DNA of 16,794 bases from an uncultured Holophagaceae bacterium. Its GTDB lineage: Bacteria; Acidobacteriota; Holophagae; Holophagales; Holophagaceae. Where the stretch lies: positions 1 to 16,794 of the forward strand of contig CAIRAS010000080.1 of the NCBI GenBank assembly GCA_903876615.1, given 5' to 3'. The notes under the pieces are model-generated. The model was given only the letters and a program-made list of their open reading frames with translations. It ran no database searches and was not told where the DNA came from. A program made the translations under genes and the position numbers. This document shows positions 14,355-16,794 of the stretch, piece by piece. Position 1 is the stretch's first letter; every line of letters starts with the position of its first letter.

Positions 14355-16010
14355 TTGCGGATCCTGATCGCCGACGATGACGCCCTCTTCCACATCGTGG
14401 CGAACGCGGTCCTGCTGGGCGACGGCTACAAGGTTATCCATGCCCGGGACGGCCTGGAGGCCCTGGATCTCTACCGGGCGCATAAGCCGGACCTGATTCT
14501 CACCGACTACCAGATGCCGGGGATGAACGGCATCGAGCTCTGCCGGAGCATCAAGGCGCTGGACCCCCACCGATTCATCCCCATGGTCATGCTGACTGGG
14601 GCGGAGAAATCCCAGGTCCTGCGCGAAAGCCTGGACGCGGGCTTCGTGGAGTTCCTCACCAAGCCTGTCACCCCAGACGAATTGCGCCTGCGGGTGCGCT
14701 CCCTGGTGGAGCTGATCTCTCTCCACAAGAATCTCGCGCTCGCCAAATCCGAGAGCGACGAGGAAATGCTGATCACGAAGCACATCCTGCACCGACTGGT
14801 GGAGCCTGGCCTGCGGGCCATGCCAAACCACATCCACATGGAGACCCTCCAGACCGAGCGCATCAACGGCGACGCCTGCACCTATCAGCAGGGGCTGCCA
14901 GGCATCCACTTCGGCCTGCTCTGCGACGCCACGGGCCACGGGCTGGCCGCCGGGGTCTCGACCATTCCGGCCATCCAGGCCTTCCGGGGCATGGTCAGCC
15001 GCGACATCCCCCTGGAGACCATCTACCGGGAGATCAACACGAAGCTCCGGAAGATGCTGCCTTCGGGCCGGTTCGTCTGCCTCCTGCTGGTGCGCCTGGA
15101 CCTGCACAACCGCACCCTATCCCTGCTCAATGCGGGCCTACCCGAGGCCATTTTCATGAGCTCTAAGGGGAAGATCCGGCGCTTCGCGTCCCGCAACTTG
15201 CCCGCAGGCGTCCTCGACCAGGTCGAGGACGCCGTGGTGGAAGAGGTCGAAGTCTCCGGCGGCGAGCGCCTCCTGACCTTCACCGACGGCCTTCAGGAAA
15301 TATTGGGCGCGGAAGATGCCTACCAGATGCTGACCCAGGGGATGAGCAAAACCCCCTTCAATGTTCATCGGTTCCTCATCCAGGAGTCCCTCAACCTCGG
15401 CGTCCGCACCAACGAACAACATGACGACGTGAGCTGGGCCCTGTGGGAAGTGCCGCCGCCTGAACCCATCGCCCCCCCCCGGGCGGACAAGGTCCTGCCT
15501 GCCGCCCTGACCCCTCATAGCAGCCCCTTTGCCTTCGAGCTCCGGTTCGATCCGCGCTGCCACTCGATGCGGGAGGTGCTGCCGGACTGCCTGCGCCTGT
15601 TCAGCAACCGCGGCATTCCCGGTGCCATGAATCAGCTGCTCGCCATGACCCTTTCCGAAGCCACCACCAACGCCCTGGACCACGGGCTCCTGAGACTGGA
15701 CTCGGCCCTCAAACAGCAGGGCTTCGAGGCTTACGACGCGGTCCGAAGGGAGCGCCTGGCGTCGAACGAAACCGGCACCCTGACCCTCCGCTTCCGCCTC
15801 TACCAGGAGGCCCAAGGTTCCATCTGCGCCCTGGGCGTGGAAGTCGAGGACTCCGGACCCGGCTTCGACTGGCGGGCCTGGGAGCAACTCAGGGCCGCGG
15901 ACGATCACCAGGCCAGTGGCCGGGGCCTCCTGATCATCCGGTCCGTGGCCACGGAGATGAGTTTCAACGAATCCGGCAACTGCCTGCGCTTCACTCTGTC
16001 CTGCGGATAG
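14355..16010 (+). CDS. Response regulator with PP2C (SpoIIE/RsbU) phosphatase and RsbW-like kinase domains
   Basis: A 551-residue three-part signalling protein. Residues 1-120 are a receiver domain with acidic D7-D9, phospho-acceptor D51 (LILTDYQMPG), T81 and K103. Residues about 145-365 are a PP2C SpoIIE-type phosphatase with metal ligands D173 (NGDA), D191 (CDATGHG), D311 (FTDG) and D357/D358 (HDD). A Pro-rich linker (about 366-385) leads to an anti-sigma-type HATPase (about 390-551) with E435 and N439 in SEATTNALDHG, DSGPG at 499-503 and SGRGLLIIRS. This is the layout of P. aeruginosa HsbR and Shewanella CrsR. TTG start with GGGAGG seven bases upstream. It should phosphorylate and dephosphorylate the adjacent STAS protein. 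A C9 run encodes the linker. Confidence 0.95.
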   Translation: MRILIADDDALFHIVANAVLLGDGYKVIHARDGLEALDLYRAHKPDLILTDYQMPGMNGIELCRSIKALDPHRFIPMVMLTGAEKSQVLRESLDAGFVEFLTKPVTPDELRLRVRSLVELISLHKNLALAKSESDEEMLITKHILHRLVEPGLRAMPNHIHMETLQTERINGDACTYQQGLPGIHFGLLCDATGHGLAAGVSTIPAIQAFRGMVSRDIPLETIYREINTKLRKMLPSGRFVCLLLVRLDLHNRTLSLLNAGLPEAIFMSSKGKIRRFASRNLPAGVLDQVEDAVVEEVEVSGGERLLTFTDGLQEILGAEDAYQMLTQGMSKTPFNVHRFLIQESLNLGVRTNEQHDDVSWALWEVPPPEPIAPPRADKVLPAALTPHSSPFAFELRFDPRCHSMREVLPDCLRLFSNRGIPGAMNQLLAMTLSEATTNALDHGLLRLDSALKQQGFEAYDAVRRERLASNETGTLTLRFRLYQEAQGSICALGVEVEDSGPGFDWRAWEQLRAADDHQASGRGLLIIRSVATEMSFNESGNCLRFTLSCG

Positions 16011-16029
16011 AATGGGCTCAGGAGTACCT

Positions 16030-16215
16030 ATGACCAAGCCCCTCGTCCCCGCCGACCTCCTGAAGTCCCTGCAGGCCGTGGACAAGGCCGCCGCCAGCCC
16101 CGCGACTGCCAAGCCCAAGGCTGGACCCGGCCCGAAGCCCCTCCAGAAGGCCTCCACCAAGCCCCAGGGCAAGAGCGGTGTGACCCACACCCGCATGAGC
16201 AACCGCGGCAAGTAG
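16030..16215 (+). CDS. Small basic Lys/Pro/Ala-rich protein
   Basis: A 61-residue product starting at the ATG five bases after GGAG; an in-frame ATG at 16012 is disfavoured because the ribosome site falls inside that extension. The sequence is low complexity and positively charged (KPKAGPGPKPLQKASTK), ends in THTRMSNRGK, and is probably disordered. It begins 19 bases after the kinase/phosphatase stop and may share its transcript. I recognise no family. Its charge would suit nucleic-acid or ribosome contact, which is a guess. Confidence 0.65.
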   Translation: MTKPLVPADLLKSLQAVDKAAASPATAKPKAGPGPKPLQKASTKPQGKSGVTHTRMSNRGK

Positions 16216-16220
16216 GCAGG

Positions 16221-16694
16221 TTAGTCCGCCAGGGACCAGACCTGCAGCTGGCTGGTCTGCTTGAGCACCTCCGCCACGAAGTCAGGGGCGGGTGTGCCAA
16301 AGGTGCGAGCCCGGAATAGGGCCCCGCCGGGCAGGTGCACCAGATGCACGGAGGCCCCGCCCGGAAAGTCCGGATGCTGGGCCAGGGGTCGGGCCAGGGC
16401 CTCGACATCGAGAGCCTCCAGCCAGCCCGCTGGCAGCATCTGGATGCGGGCGCCGGGCACCAGGGCTCCCACCTCCCGGGCCTGCAGCAGGGCCAGGTGC
16501 CAGCGGCCCTCCCGAACCCCTTGCCAGCAGAGAAAAGGCGGCAGCGCTCCAAAACCGACCCCGCCCTTCCGGTGCTCCGGCCAGGCACGCAGCTGGTCGA
16601 TGCCCGCCGCATCCGCGGCCTCCATGGCCAGAGCGGCTAGGTCCGGCCGGGCGGGAGGAATCCAGGGTTTGACGCTCCACATGCGGTTGAGCAT
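16221..16694 (-). CDS. Hypothetical protein, about 157 aa
   Basis: I do not recognise this protein. It has no signal peptide or membrane helix. Residues about 15-75 include AAGIDQLRAWPEHRKGG and WHLALLQAREVGALVPGARIQMLPAGW, suggesting an alpha/beta cytosolic domain; the C-terminus reads FVAEVLKQTSQLQVWSLAD. It is convergent with the small basic gene (5-base gap) and divergent from bshC. The start is uncertain: ATG at 16694 or 16682, neither with a clear ribosome site. The longest frame, from 16733, would overlap bshC. Confidence 0.6.
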   Translation of the reverse strand: MLNRMWSVKPWIPPARPDLAALAMEAADAAGIDQLRAWPEHRKGGVGFGALPPFLCWQGVREGRWHLALLQAREVGALVPGARIQMLPAGWLEALDVEALARPLAQHPDFPGGASVHLVHLPGGALFRARTFGTPAPDFVAEVLKQTSQLQVWSLAD

Positions 16695-16718
16695 CGCATA
16701 TCGGGTAGGCTGGGGCGC

Positions 16719-16794
16719 ATGGTTACAACGCAACCGGGCGGCCAGCCCGTCATCGCCACGGGGCAGCAGATCGGCGCGGGCTGGAGCCCGGCCC
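16719..16794 (+). CDS. bshC: Start of bacillithiol synthase BshC (partial)
   Basis: Only the first 25 codons are in the window. They read MVTTQPGGQ then PVIATGQQIGAGWSPA. The (V/I)xTGQQxGxxxxPx segment is the hallmark N-terminal motif of BshC, which adds cysteine to glucosaminyl malate to finish bacillithiol. In full-length family members this motif usually lies further into the protein, so the start here may be unusually close to it. No strong ribosome site precedes the ATG. The match rests on one motif. Confidence 0.65.
   Translation, partial: MVTTQPGGQPVIATGQQIGAGWSPA

Noticed and set aside
14196..15107. 303-codon minus-strand open frame
   Set aside because: It is antisense to the STAS and REC-PP2C-kinase genes, which carry every expected motif.

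Overview
This is a compact, high-GC bacterial chromosome segment of mostly ordinary housekeeping genes, with no rRNA, tRNA, CRISPR or recognisable insertion sequence. The gene set (a bacillithiol-type BshC start, leucyl aminopeptidase, HU/IHF, a CsgG-domain exported protein, a FHA-GAF histidine kinase, a STAS plus REC-PP2C-HATPase pair) and the strong codon bias would fit an Acidobacteriota lineage such as Holophagae/Geothrix. That placement is an inference from memory of the families, not a database result.

Left end (1-3959): a minus-strand gene whose first 24 residues look like RuvB leaves the window. Divergent from it runs a tight plus-strand cluster: FHA-GAF histidine kinase, ispF (4-bp ATGA overlap), a small putative lipoprotein, a [2Fe-2S] ferredoxin (2-nt gap) and a membrane-anchored alpha/beta hydrolase (GTGA overlap). 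Opposed hairpins at 3940-3981 close it.

Middle (3982-13902): everything is on the minus strand. Reading in the direction of transcription: aldehyde dehydrogenase, unknown 107-aa protein, pta, purN, nnr, tsaE, rmuC and an HNH protein form one closely packed run with short gaps or overlaps. Then comes an AT-rich 210-bp spacer with a perfect 42-nt hairpin, then pepA with a strong intrinsic terminator, then an HU/IHF gene followed by a CsgG-domain exported protein. The spacer at 6674-6883 is the longest gene-free stretch; no gap exceeds 300 bases.

Right end (14041-16794): a plus-strand pair, a STAS anti-sigma antagonist and a REC-PP2C phosphatase-HATPase kinase protein, forms a partner-switching module like HsbA/HsbR of Pseudomonas or CrsA/CrsR of Shewanella. 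A 61-aa basic protein follows, then an unrecognised minus-strand gene, and at the edge the start of bshC.

The most interesting points are the single-protein partner switch with a C9 homopolymer in the linker between its phosphatase and kinase domains, the AT-rich perfect hairpin and nearby repeats ahead of pepA, and the uncharacterised lipoprotein/ferredoxin/hydrolase cluster. Nothing here is clearly a wholly new system.
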